Shown: positions 1-7,185 of the stretch, piece after piece
Layout of the letters: each line of letters opens with the position of its first letter
How positions within the stretch are numbered: the stretch's first letter is position 1
Source of the DNA: VBDM01 sp049802235
Lineage (GTDB): Bacteria > Pseudomonadota > Gammaproteobacteria > Burkholderiales > SG8-39
Reading direction: 5' to 3'
NCBI GenBank assembly: GCA_049802235.1
Contig: JBARMB010000050.1
Coordinates: 97,024 to 161,023 of the forward strand
Length of the DNA stretch: 64,000 nucleotides
Notes under the pieces: model-generated
Told to the model about the DNA's origin: nothing
Database searches by the model: none
The model's input: the letters and a program-made list of their open reading frames with translations, nothing else
Made by a program: the position numbers and the translations under genes

Positions 1-354
1 GAACGGACCGGGGTCTGGCCGATCATGCACATCATTGCAATGAGGAGGCGGATCCTGGAGGAGAATCCCTGGGCCGCGCGCAATCTCTACAATGCCTTCC
101 TGGAATCGAAGCGCCGCAGCATCGAGCGCCTGCTCGATCCCGCCGTATCGCGCTATCCACTGGCGTGGCTTCCCACCTACGCGCGCAAGATGCGCGACCT
201 GTTCGGCGGCGATCCGTTTCCCTACGGCATCGAGGAAAACCGTGCGACCTGGGAACAGATGGCGCTCTACACCTGGCAGCAGGGCATTGCCCACCGCCAA
301 TTCAAGCCCGAGGAAATTTTCCCCGAGGGCATCATGACCAAGGTGGTGATCTGA
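1..354 (+). CDS. Solute-binding protein, C-terminal part (5' end outside window)
   Basis: The frame is open from the first base, so the start lies upstream and only the last 117 residues are present. The fragment aligns by eye with the C-terminal part of the protein at 15021-16013 on the other strand: both have a PIMH segment, a double-Arg stretch, NPW, then LY-x-AF. That family is annotated as ABC-type (NMT1-like) substrate-binding protein or 4,5-dihydroxyphthalate decarboxylase-like protein, and its members usually lie in catabolic clusters. The stop is one base before the next start (356), so it is probably co-transcribed with the two aldolase-like genes that follow, which suggests uptake or processing of an aromatic or hydroxy-acid substrate. 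The substrate cannot be told from the sequence. Confidence 0.75.
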   Translation, partial: ERTGVWPIMHIIAMRRRILEENPWAARNLYNAFLESKRRSIERLLDPAVSRYPLAWLPTYARKMRDLFGGDPFPYGIEENRATWEQMALYTWQQGIAHRQFKPEEIFPEGIMTKVVI

Positions 355-355
355 A

Positions 356-1120
356 ATGAGCAACGCACACAAGATCGTGGAAGCACCGAAATCAGGCGAT
401 CCGGTCGCAGCCGCGCTGATGGCAGACCTGGCCGCCGCGAGCCGCATCCTCGTCGCGCAGAATGTCGTCGACGGCTTCGGTCACGTCTCGATGCGCCATC
501 CGTCGGCGCCCGAGCGCTATCTGATGGCGCGCTCGATTGCACCGGCATTGGTGACGCCCGATGACATCATCGAATACGATCTGGACAGCAATCCCTGCAA
601 TGCCAACGGCCGCGGCAGTTTCCTCGAGCGCTTCATCCACGGCGAAATCTACAAAGCCAGGCCGGATGTCATGTCGGTTGTGCACAGCCATTCGCCGTCG
701 GTGGTCCCGTTCGGGCTGGTCGGCGTGCCGATGCAGGCGATGTTCCACAACGCCGCCTTTATCGCCGCCGGCGTGCCGGTGTTCGACATCCGTGACAAGT
801 TCGGCGCCACCGACATGCTGGTCGGCAACGGGCCCAAGGGCGTGGCGCTGGCGGAGGTCATGGGCAACAAGGACATCGTGCTCATGCGCGCGCATGGCAG
901 CGTCGCCTGCGGACCGACGCTGCAGTCGGCGGTATTCCGCGCGGTGTACACCGAAGTCAATGCCCGCATCCAGCACTGGACCCTGGCGCTCGGGGGCGGT
1001 GCGCCGATGGCCGCGCTCGACGCTGATGAAGGCCGGCTCGCCGACGCCATCAACCAGACCGCCGGCAAGCGCGCCTGGGACCTGTGGCGCAGCCAGGTCC
1101 GCAGCCAGGTCAACTGGTAG
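356..1120 (+). CDS. Class II aldolase/adducin family protein (first of a pair)
   Basis: The 254-residue protein has the class II aldolase fold signatures: a zinc-binding HSH pair near residues 110-112, a third metal His in RAHG near 181, and an acidic residue before the phosphate-binding region (FLERFIHGEIY near 89-99). Members cleave phospho-sugars such as fuculose-1-phosphate, or act as decarboxylases or hydrolases in aromatic catabolism; the exact reaction cannot be assigned. A purine-rich ribosome site (AAGGTGGTGAT) precedes the ATG. It sits one base after the solute-binding protein and 57 bases before a second family member, so the three probably form one catabolic operon. Confidence 0.85.
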   Translation: MSNAHKIVEAPKSGDPVAAALMADLAAASRILVAQNVVDGFGHVSMRHPSAPERYLMARSIAPALVTPDDIIEYDLDSNPCNANGRGSFLERFIHGEIYKARPDVMSVVHSHSPSVVPFGLVGVPMQAMFHNAAFIAAGVPVFDIRDKFGATDMLVGNGPKGVALAEVMGNKDIVLMRAHGSVACGPTLQSAVFRAVYTEVNARIQHWTLALGGGAPMAALDADEGRLADAINQTAGKRAWDLWRSQVRSQVNW

Positions 1121-1177
1121 CGCGCCGGTCAACCTGCAATATCCGCAATCCGCAACGATCACCGGGGGCAGTACGTC

Positions 1178-1849
1178 ATGTCAGAGACCGAATTGAAGCA
1201 GCAGCTCGTCGACTGCATCCGCATGCTCGAGCAATCCGACATCATCGACTACAACGGCCATTGCAGCATCCGCGTCGACGACAACCGCGTCCTCATCAAC
1301 ATCGGCTCGTGCCAGCGCAGCCGGCTCACCGTCGATGACATCTGCACCATCGACCTCGAAGCGAATCAGATCGAGGGCAAGGGCAATGCGCCGCTGGAGC
1401 GCCACCTGCATTGCGGCGTCTACCGGGTTCGGCCCGAGGTGAAGGCGATCGTGCACGCGCACCCGAAGTGGTCCACGTTCCTCACCATGGTCGGCGAGAG
1501 CTACCAGCCGGTGTACGCGCAGGGGTCGCTGGTCTATCCGGTGCCGCTGCTCGACTCGCCGAACGCGATCAACAACCGGCCGATGGCCGACCGCCTGGCC
1601 GCCACGCTCGGGCAAAGGCCCGCGGCGCTGATGAAGTCGCACGGCGCGGTGACGGTCGGCAAGGACATCGTCGAGGCATTCGTGCTCGCGAACTATATGG
1701 AGGAGAACGCCTACCGGCAGTACATGGCGCTGCAGATCGGCAAGCCTTATGCGTTCAGCGAGGAGGAAGTGGCGCTGTGCCGCGAGAAGCTCTGGAATCC
1801 GGGTCTGTTCAAGCGCACTTGGGATCATTTCCGCGCGAAGCTGGGGTGA
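1178..1849 (+). CDS. Class II aldolase/adducin family protein (second of a pair)
   Basis: The 223-residue protein again has the metal-binding HAH motif (in VHAHPKWS) and a later His in KSHGAV, typical of the L-fuculose-phosphate aldolase superfamily. It is only distantly similar to its neighbour at 356-1120, so this is not a recent tandem duplication. A GGGGG-rich ribosome site lies about 10 bases before the ATG. Paired class II aldolase-like genes next to a solute-binding protein suggest two steps, or two subunits, acting on one imported compound; this is inference. Its usual length (about 215-230) and intact motifs argue that it is functional. Confidence 0.85.
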   Translation: MSETELKQQLVDCIRMLEQSDIIDYNGHCSIRVDDNRVLINIGSCQRSRLTVDDICTIDLEANQIEGKGNAPLERHLHCGVYRVRPEVKAIVHAHPKWSTFLTMVGESYQPVYAQGSLVYPVPLLDSPNAINNRPMADRLAATLGQRPAALMKSHGAVTVGKDIVEAFVLANYMEENAYRQYMALQIGKPYAFSEEEVALCREKLWNPGLFKRTWDHFRAKLG

Positions 1850-1942
1850 TCCGCCGGGCGACTCGGTCCACCTCCGGCGCGAAAGCCGGAGTAAGCTAAG
1901 AGCAACGTTGCACAGACAACGCTTCTGAACCAGGGAGGCATC

Positions 1943-2395
1943 ATGCACCCGGAGATACACTTGAATTTCCCCGCGGTCATCGCGGCGGTCGTCGCCAGCA
2001 TCATTTTCGGATGGCTCTGGCACGGTCCCCTGTTCGGCAAGAAATGGATGGCCCTCATGGGCATGCCCATGGACTCCAAGCCCGATCCCAAGGTGGTCAA
2101 GAAAATGATGACGCGCGGCATCGGGCTGATGGTGCTCGGCGGCTTCCTCATGGCCTGGGTGCTGACCTATACCTCCGATATCTGGCGCCCCTCGGTGTGG
2201 GGCCTGGGTCCGGACGCGCCGGCCTACGCGTACGGCTTCGCTACCGCATTCTTCACCTGGATCGGCTTCTTCGTGCCGCTGCTGCTCAACACGGTCGCAT
2301 GGGAAAGCCGCAGCTGGAGCTTGTTCGGGATCAACGCCGGGTTCCACTTTTTCAACCTGAATCTCATGGCGTTGATACTTGCCTACTGGCGCTAA
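1943..2395 (+). CDS. DUF1761-like membrane protein
   Basis: The 150-residue protein has about four hydrophobic segments (residues ~10-27, 53-72, 92-112, 125-148) separated by short loops. The N-terminal pattern, a helix followed by WLWHGPLFGKKW, is characteristic of the DUF1761 family of small inner-membrane proteins of unknown function. A strong GGGAGG ribosome site lies five bases before the ATG. It is the last gene on the native side of the low-GC island that begins at about 2.45 kb. No catalytic residues are recognisable. Confidence 0.7.
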   Translation: MHPEIHLNFPAVIAAVVASIIFGWLWHGPLFGKKWMALMGMPMDSKPDPKVVKKMMTRGIGLMVLGGFLMAWVLTYTSDIWRPSVWGLGPDAPAYAYGFATAFFTWIGFFVPLLLNTVAWESRSWSLFGINAGFHFFNLNLMALILAYWR

Positions 2396-2408
2396 GCAAG
2401 AGAATCGA

Positions 2409-2458
2409 AGGGGTCGGAGTCACCCCTCAAGCACTAATGGTCAGTGAGCTGACCCCTT
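2409..2458. repeat. GGGTC...GACCCC repeat, left flank of the island
   Basis: This stretch begins GGGGTCGGAGT and ends TGAGCTGACCCC, so its ends are roughly complementary. A shorter version with the same two ends (GGGTCGGAATGAGCTGACCCC-like, 7146-7167) lies after the island on the right. Short GGGGTC/GACCCC palindromes of this type are scattered through many proteobacterial genomes. Here the two copies bracket the five-gene operon in the same orientation and may mark an insertion or recombination boundary. Confidence 0.5.
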
Positions 2459-2460
2459 AG

Positions 2461-2544
2461 GTTTTGACAGGCCCAGTGAACAGAAAATAGTGAAAAAAGT
2501 AAAAAAATAATAAGTAGTTCAGCGAAGTAGTGTAAGATTAAATA
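2461..2544 (+). promoter_or_regulatory. Putative promoter region of the island operon
   Basis: The stretch before the first island gene is strikingly A-rich compared with the rest of the window. TTGACA at 2464-2469 is followed after 17 bases by ATAGTG, a poor -10. A second candidate -10, TAAGAT at 2533-2538, would place transcription start almost on the ATG at 2545 and give a leaderless message, which fits the absence of a Shine-Dalgarno sequence there. Neither is certain. Confidence 0.3.
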
Positions 2545-2799
2545 ATGATGCCTAATGCTCGACTCAAGGCCGTCACCCGTGAGGACGTCATTCGCGTCAG
2601 CAAGCGAATCGAACCAAAAACTATCCAGAAGTGGAGCGTTGTTGTAGGAAATAAAGAGTTTCCTATTAAACAGATTCTAATGGAGGCAGCAAATAGCATT
2701 ACTTCCTCTGCTCCTCGTGTTACGCCTGCAGATTTCATCACCCATTCCGCAGTAAGCCGCCTCAAGACGCTTGGGTTTGCGGTTCGGTACTCCGAATGA
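2545..2799 (+). CDS. Small protein resembling the McrA/McrB-type N-terminal head domain
   Basis: The 84-residue protein has a Lys/Arg-rich first half and then W-x-VVVGNKEFPIKQIL...ADF...LKTLGFAV. A strand with 'G-K-x-(F/Y)-P-x-K', a helix, a Phe before a turn and a closing LGF-hydrophobic strand resembles the N-terminal head domain of ScoMcrA-like and some McrB-like modification-dependent restriction proteins. I recognise this by pattern only. Here the domain stands alone, without a nuclease. No ribosome site is visible before the double ATG. The stop overlaps the methyltransferase start (ATGA), so the two are translationally coupled. It could be a DNA reader or a helix-turn-helix-like regulator; function unproven. 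Confidence 0.6.
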   Translation: MMPNARLKAVTREDVIRVSKRIEPKTIQKWSVVVGNKEFPIKQILMEAANSITSSAPRVTPADFITHSAVSRLKTLGFAVRYSE

Positions 2800-4142
2800 G
2801 AACTCAGAAGCGCTCGACAGTCGAGCTGTCGGATCTGCTAAGCGATTGCGATAATCTAGCTCGGCGGTTTGTGGTGGAGGACAGAACTCGAGAGTTCGGA
2901 AAATTTCTGACATTTGAGCCCAATCTTTCACGGCCGATTCATCGCTGGTACAAATTCAAAGAAGGATTCTCTCAGGAGTTGGTTGATCGCCTCCTAACAG
3001 AATATCGGCCGCCTTCGGCGAAGACCTTGGCATTCTTGGATCCGTTCTCCGGGGTTGGCACCTCGCTGCTGGCTGCTGAGGGGACATTGCGAAAGCTAGG
3101 GGCAAAGGAAATCCGAGTTCGTGGCGTCGAAGTAAACCCATACATGCACTTCGTGGGTAAGACTAAGCTGGACTGGCAACGTTACGATCCAGTCTTTCTC
3201 CGTCGCGCAGCTGCGGCCGCTACGAATGGGCTGGCCTTAAGAAAGAAGCCATCTATCCCAGGTCTGTCTACGATAAGAGATGCTAGGTTCATCGATCCGA
3301 ATGACCTACAGAGAATCCTCGAGCTCCGAGACAAGGTCAAAATGGTTGCGCAGGGTCGTCCTGAGGTTCGCCCCCTGCTTCTTGGTCTTGCGGCTGGCGC
3401 AGAACGCATTTTCAATCTGCGGAAGGACGGTCGTGCTCTCCGTTTTACGCCTCGAGAGGGCGGCAAAAGCGTTGACGAGGAAATCGAGTGCGCATGGAAT
3501 GATATTTCTGAAGATCTGCAGCTCAATGTTGAGAGGTCACCAGCTGACTGGAAGCTTGCAAAAGGCGACGGACGAAGAGTCGATCGGATATTCAGCCACG
3601 AAAAATTCGACGTAATCCTCTTTTCTCCTCCTTATCTGAATAACATTGATTACACCGAAGTCTATAAGATCGAGCAGTGGCTTTTGGGATTTCTGAATAG
3701 CAGTCCCGAGATGGTTGCTCAGCGCAAGCGAACCTTTCGCAGTCATCCGAGTTGTATATTTCCCGACTATCGAGACGCCAATACGGAGGAGGTTGTCAAC
3801 ATTCTGGGCGCGCCATTTCGGCGATTACTTGAATACGCTTCCCGCGAAGAGAATTGGCGTCGCCGACTCTTTACTGGTTACTTCGCCGATATGTATAGGA
3901 CGCTGTTAGCAAGCCGAAGGCTGCTCAAGCAGAGCGGTCGAGTATTTCTCATAGTAGGGAATTCCGTGCACGGAACGCCGGATCGTCCGATCCCTATTGC
4001 CGTTGATCTTTGGATCGCGAAGCTCGCTAAGGCAGCGGGCCTACGTGTGGAATCTATTCTAGTTGGCCGATTGCTCTCGAGGCGACGCATGGAGTGGAAT
4101 GGATTTCGTGAATCGATCATAGTCATGTCGAAGGCGACCTAG
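2796..4142 (+). CDS. DNA methyltransferase with SPPY motif (N4-cytosine/N6-adenine type)
   Basis: The 448-residue protein has the S-adenosylmethionine motif I as DPFSGVGTS at residues 82-90, an acidic residue after the next strand (GVEVNP, 110-115), and the catalytic SPPY at 277-280 followed by LNNIDYTEVYKIEQW. The roughly 160 residues between motifs I and IV would hold target recognition. SPPY is most often seen in N4-cytosine enzymes but also occurs in adenine enzymes. It should methylate an exocyclic amino group in DNA. It overlaps the upstream gene by four bases and ends two bases before the GHKL gene. No restriction endonuclease gene is adjacent; the only nuclease-like gene in the operon is the PIN protein. 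Base composition is unlike the chromosome around it. Confidence 0.85.
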   Translation: MRTQKRSTVELSDLLSDCDNLARRFVVEDRTREFGKFLTFEPNLSRPIHRWYKFKEGFSQELVDRLLTEYRPPSAKTLAFLDPFSGVGTSLLAAEGTLRKLGAKEIRVRGVEVNPYMHFVGKTKLDWQRYDPVFLRRAAAAATNGLALRKKPSIPGLSTIRDARFIDPNDLQRILELRDKVKMVAQGRPEVRPLLLGLAAGAERIFNLRKDGRALRFTPREGGKSVDEEIECAWNDISEDLQLNVERSPADWKLAKGDGRRVDRIFSHEKFDVILFSPPYLNNIDYTEVYKIEQWLLGFLNSSPEMVAQRKRTFRSHPSCIFPDYRDANTEEVVNILGAPFRRLLEYASREENWRRRLFTGYFADMYRTLLASRRLLKQSGRVFLIVGNSVHGTPDRPIPIAVDLWIAKLAKAAGLRVESILVGRLLSRRRMEWNGFRESIIVMSKAT

Positions 4143-4144
4143 CT

Positions 4145-6088
4145 ATGGCACTCAGCAAGAAGGACAGCTCCCTTCGATTCGAAGCTAGCGCCAGACTACA
4201 GCGATTGTTCGGCCGCGAGCTTATTCCGGACGATGACTCAGCGGTAGAAGAGTTGACCAAGAACGCATATGACTCTAATGCATCGGAAGTTACGATCACA
4301 ATTGTTCGTCCATCTGGCGATCGGGATGGAGAAATAGAAATACGAGATAACGGCCTAGGCTTATCTCTTACAGAGTTCAACCGTGTTTGGATGCGGGCTG
4401 GCTATTCAGAGAAAGCCGGACAGCCGCTTCCAGGTACTGGGCGAGTTCAGGTTGGTGAAAAAGGAATCGGGCGTTTCGCGGCAGATAAACTTGGCCGACA
4501 CCTAATTGTGCTAACGAAGCCTCGTGGGGCCCGCGAAGCGCTAAAGGTGACCTTCGACTGGAGAAAGTTCGAGAAGAAGAAACTGTTGCTCTCTGATATT
4601 TCCAATCCATATGAACATGTGGACGAGCCTTTGCTTCCGAAGGGCTCCTCCGGGACGATTCTTCGAATACGCGGCCTACGTTCCGATTGGCCCGACAAGG
4701 CCATAGAAGAAATGCGCCGTCGCCTATCGCGCCTTTTGAATCCCTACGACAAAGGGCAGACTTTCCGAATCGTTCTAAATGCGCCAAGCCGAAAGCTGAG
4801 TGGGCCTATCGTCGGGAGCGAGATCAAAAATGCTGACTTCGAATGGGAAGTCACGAGGTCTGCGCAGGGCACTATCCGTATGAAGCGACGGAACCGCGTG
4901 CAACGCGGTATTCCGGAATGGAGCGACTGGGAATCAGTGCTCATAACAAAAAAGGGGTCGGTCCCGGAGCAGCAAGACTTTGGTCCTGTAAATGCCCGCT
5001 TCTTCTTCTTTGTAGACCGACCGAAGAAAGCAAATATTGGTGATGCTATACCTGGTGTGGCTATTTACCGTGATGGCATGCGAGTAGAGCCCGCGGGATC
5101 GAGTAGCGCGGACTGGCTAGGACTACTAGAAAAGCGGGCAAAGCGCGCTGGTCATATGCCGTTAGTTCCTTCTAGACTCTTCGGCTTTGTCAAGATCAGC
5201 CGCGATGAAAATCCGGAGTTGCAGGACGCCACAAATCGGCGCGCTTTTGTACACGGCCCGCAACTTGATACCTTTCGGCAATTCTTGAAGGACAGACTAA
5301 GTGAACTCGAGGCACAAGTCGAAAGTGAGGTTGCCAAGCCCCGGTGGGAAAAGTCAAAGCAGCTTAAGAGCCAGAAGCTTCTTCAGGCGCGCTACAACAC
5401 GGTTAGCATCATGTCCCTTAGCTTGGCTCACGAACTTAGGCAACCACTTCAGGCTATACAGACGGCCTCGGAGAATATTCGTGATTATCTTAAGCAGAAA
5501 GGCATCACAATTGCAGAAGTGGACTCTGGGACCGATGTGATTAGAAGAAACGTGGCACGGATTGAAAAACACATTCAATTTCTGAAGTCACTGGGATCAG
5601 GGCGACAAGAACAGGAATCATTCGATGCTGTTAAGGCAGCAGAAGAGGTAATCGGAGTATTTGGCGGGGTTGCGGCGGCGCAGAACGTTCAGCTTGTCCG
5701 AGAAGGTTCACCAAAATCGATGGTACTCAGTAACCACGCGACATTCTTAGCCACGCTTACGAATCTTGTCCTCAATGCATTACAGGCCATTGAGGGACAG
5801 GATGAACAGAAACCACATCACATTCAAATAAAATTCGAGGCTGGGCGGAAGCTCACTAAGATACGAGTAGAAGACGATGGGCCAGGAATACCAGAGGCGA
5901 ACCGCACGAGACTGTTCAAGCGCCTAACGACCAGCAAGCAAGGAGGCATGGGCATCGGTCTCATTGTATGGCGCGAGGCCTTGCAGATGTTTAGCGGCGA
6001 ACTGGAGTGCGAAAGCTTTAGCGACCCAACAACGTTTGTTATAACAGTTCCCACGGGGGTGCCGGATGGCTCGAGTTCTTCTGGTTGA
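4145..6088 (+). CDS. Two-GHKL protein: MORC/Hsp90-like ATPase joined to a histidine kinase
   Basis: The 647-residue protein carries two ATP-binding GHKL modules. The N-terminal one (about 20-180) has an N box EELTKNAYD (35-43), DNGLG (68-72) and GEKGIGR (104-110), as in MORC/MutL/Hsp90-type ATPases. It is followed by an S5-like region with IYRDGMRV (308-314) and NPELQDATNRRAF (356-368). A linker with charged helices (380-415) leads to a histidine kinase half: H429 in AHELRQPL, N box around N544, DDGPGIP (577-583) and GMGIGL (601-606). No transmembrane segment is present, so it is cytosolic. The receiver gene overlaps its 3' end by 23 bases. I infer that the first module senses a ligand or DNA state and controls the kinase. 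Confidence 0.88.
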   Translation: MALSKKDSSLRFEASARLQRLFGRELIPDDDSAVEELTKNAYDSNASEVTITIVRPSGDRDGEIEIRDNGLGLSLTEFNRVWMRAGYSEKAGQPLPGTGRVQVGEKGIGRFAADKLGRHLIVLTKPRGAREALKVTFDWRKFEKKKLLLSDISNPYEHVDEPLLPKGSSGTILRIRGLRSDWPDKAIEEMRRRLSRLLNPYDKGQTFRIVLNAPSRKLSGPIVGSEIKNADFEWEVTRSAQGTIRMKRRNRVQRGIPEWSDWESVLITKKGSVPEQQDFGPVNARFFFFVDRPKKANIGDAIPGVAIYRDGMRVEPAGSSSADWLGLLEKRAKRAGHMPLVPSRLFGFVKISRDENPELQDATNRRAFVHGPQLDTFRQFLKDRLSELEAQVESEVAKPRWEKSKQLKSQKLLQARYNTVSIMSLSLAHELRQPLQAIQTASENIRDYLKQKGITIAEVDSGTDVIRRNVARIEKHIQFLKSLGSGRQEQESFDAVKAAEEVIGVFGGVAAAQNVQLVREGSPKSMVLSNHATFLATLTNLVLNALQAIEGQDEQKPHHIQIKFEAGRKLTKIRVEDDGPGIPEANRTRLFKRLTTSKQGGMGIGLIVWREALQMFSGELECESFSDPTTFVITVPTGVPDGSSSSG

Positions 6089-6566
6089 TGACGAGAAAGA
6101 TATCCGTGACATGTTTCTCGATGCGCTGAAACTGCACGGACATCAAGTGGATGTTGCCGCCTCCGCTGAGGAAGCCATGAAGCGTGCTGCGAATCGAAGC
6201 TATGACGTTGCAATAATTGATTACGTTTTGCCGGACAAGCGTGGCCTGGATCTCTTGCAGGAATTGCGCCGCCGCCAGTCCTTCCTGAGAGCAATCATTA
6301 TCTCCGGACAGATTGATCACGACGTGCTTGATGCCGGTGAACTTGAGAGGCAACTGAAAGAGCGTATCGCGGCAGACCGCTATTTGCCGAAGCCCACCAG
6401 TATCGATAGTTTAGTTCGAGCGATAGAAGATGTTCTCAAACCCACGGCTGCCGGTGATTGGAAGCAGATGGCTGCCGCTGCCGTAGCAGCGCAAGGTGTT
6501 AAGACCAAGCACGTAAAGGACATGGATCGCGCACTACATAAAGCGCGCAAGAAGCGTAAAACATGA
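6066..6566 (+). CDS. Response regulator receiver protein without a DNA-binding domain
   Basis: The 166-residue protein has a complete receiver domain: acidic pair D8-D9, phospho-acceptor D52, S80 and K109. The approximately 50 residues after the receiver contain no recognisable output domain; they are Ala-rich, then strongly basic (final stretch KARKKRKT). The gene starts inside the 3' end of the histidine kinase gene and overlaps the PIN gene by four bases, so the three are translationally coupled. The natural partner is the upstream kinase. The basic tail may bind nucleic acid or the PIN protein. A role as regulator or antitoxin of the nuclease is possible but is inference. Confidence 0.88.
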   Translation: MARVLLVDDEKDIRDMFLDALKLHGHQVDVAASAEEAMKRAANRSYDVAIIDYVLPDKRGLDLLQELRRRQSFLRAIIISGQIDHDVLDAGELERQLKERIAADRYLPKPTSIDSLVRAIEDVLKPTAAGDWKQMAAAAVAAQGVKTKHVKDMDRALHKARKKRKT

Positions 6567-7045
6567 TCTACGTTCTGGATACGTGTGCCTTAATATGGGC
6601 CTATCGGGAAAGATCCAAGTTTTGTCGCCGTTGTCGATACATAATTAGCCACTGTCAAGGGCGCGTATACGTCGCAGAGATAACCGTTCTCGAGATTGTT
6701 AGCGCGCTAGGAAGGACACATCGACGCGGGACAATTACACTTGGCGAGTACTCGCAGGCTAATCGCAGGTTTTTGCGCGATGTTGCTTCAGGCGCACTGG
6801 TCGTTATGTCATTACCCAGTTCGGAATTTGTCGCGTGTCGGGATCTATTGCAGTTGGTCGGAATTGACGCGGGCAGAAATCTCCAAACCCAAGATGCGAT
6901 GGTCGCTTATACCGCTCGCCGCCTAGCTCTTGAGCGTGGCGAGGTAGTAAGGCTGCTGACTAGCGACCGGCGTCTTGCGGCGATCGTTAAGGAGCTACCA
7001 ATCTTCAAGAACCTCGTCATTTCTGAATACCTCAATCCCAACTAA
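6563..7045 (+). CDS. PIN-domain protein (VapC-like ribonuclease)
   Basis: The 160-residue protein begins MIYVLDTCALIWAY with D6 as first acidic residue. It continues with E44 in VLEIVSAL, D111 in QTQDAMVAY and D135 in LLTSDRRLAAIV. This is the four-acid arrangement of PIN nucleases, which usually cut RNA and often act as toxins. No VapB-type antitoxin gene precedes it; its upstream partner, overlapping by ATGA, is the receiver protein. The length is slightly above the common 130-145 for VapC. As last gene of a methyltransferase-kinase-receiver operon it is the obvious effector. DNA cleavage instead of RNA cleavage cannot be excluded. Confidence 0.85.
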   Translation: MIYVLDTCALIWAYRERSKFCRRCRYIISHCQGRVYVAEITVLEIVSALGRTHRRGTITLGEYSQANRRFLRDVASGALVVMSLPSSEFVACRDLLQLVGIDAGRNLQTQDAMVAYTARRLALERGEVVRLLTSDRRLAAIVKELPIFKNLVISEYLNPN

Positions 7046-7145
7046 CCCAGCGGAGAACAGAGAACAAGAATCAGCACTTCAACCGCCCGGAACTCTGCGC
7101 CAGTCGTGCTTCTTCAGCCTATTGCCGATGGCGAGTAAGTCTGCT

Positions 7146-7167
7146 TAGGGTCGGAATGAGCTGACCC
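7146..7167. repeat. GGGTC...GACCCC repeat, right flank of the island
   Basis: GGGTCGGA followed directly by ATGAGCTGACCCC forms a shortened version of the element at 2409-2458, in the same orientation. It lies in the 140-base non-coding stretch between the PIN gene and gor. After it the sequence returns to the high GC of the chromosome. It is the right-hand candidate boundary of the transferred segment. Confidence 0.5.
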
Positions 7168-7185
7168 CGTTTCCCCGGCTTCCAT

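Noticed and set aside
2545..7045. Identification as Detocs or a classical type II restriction-modification system
   Set aside because: No restriction endonuclease with a cognate sequence is present, and the Detocs proteins have another architecture; only single elements match.
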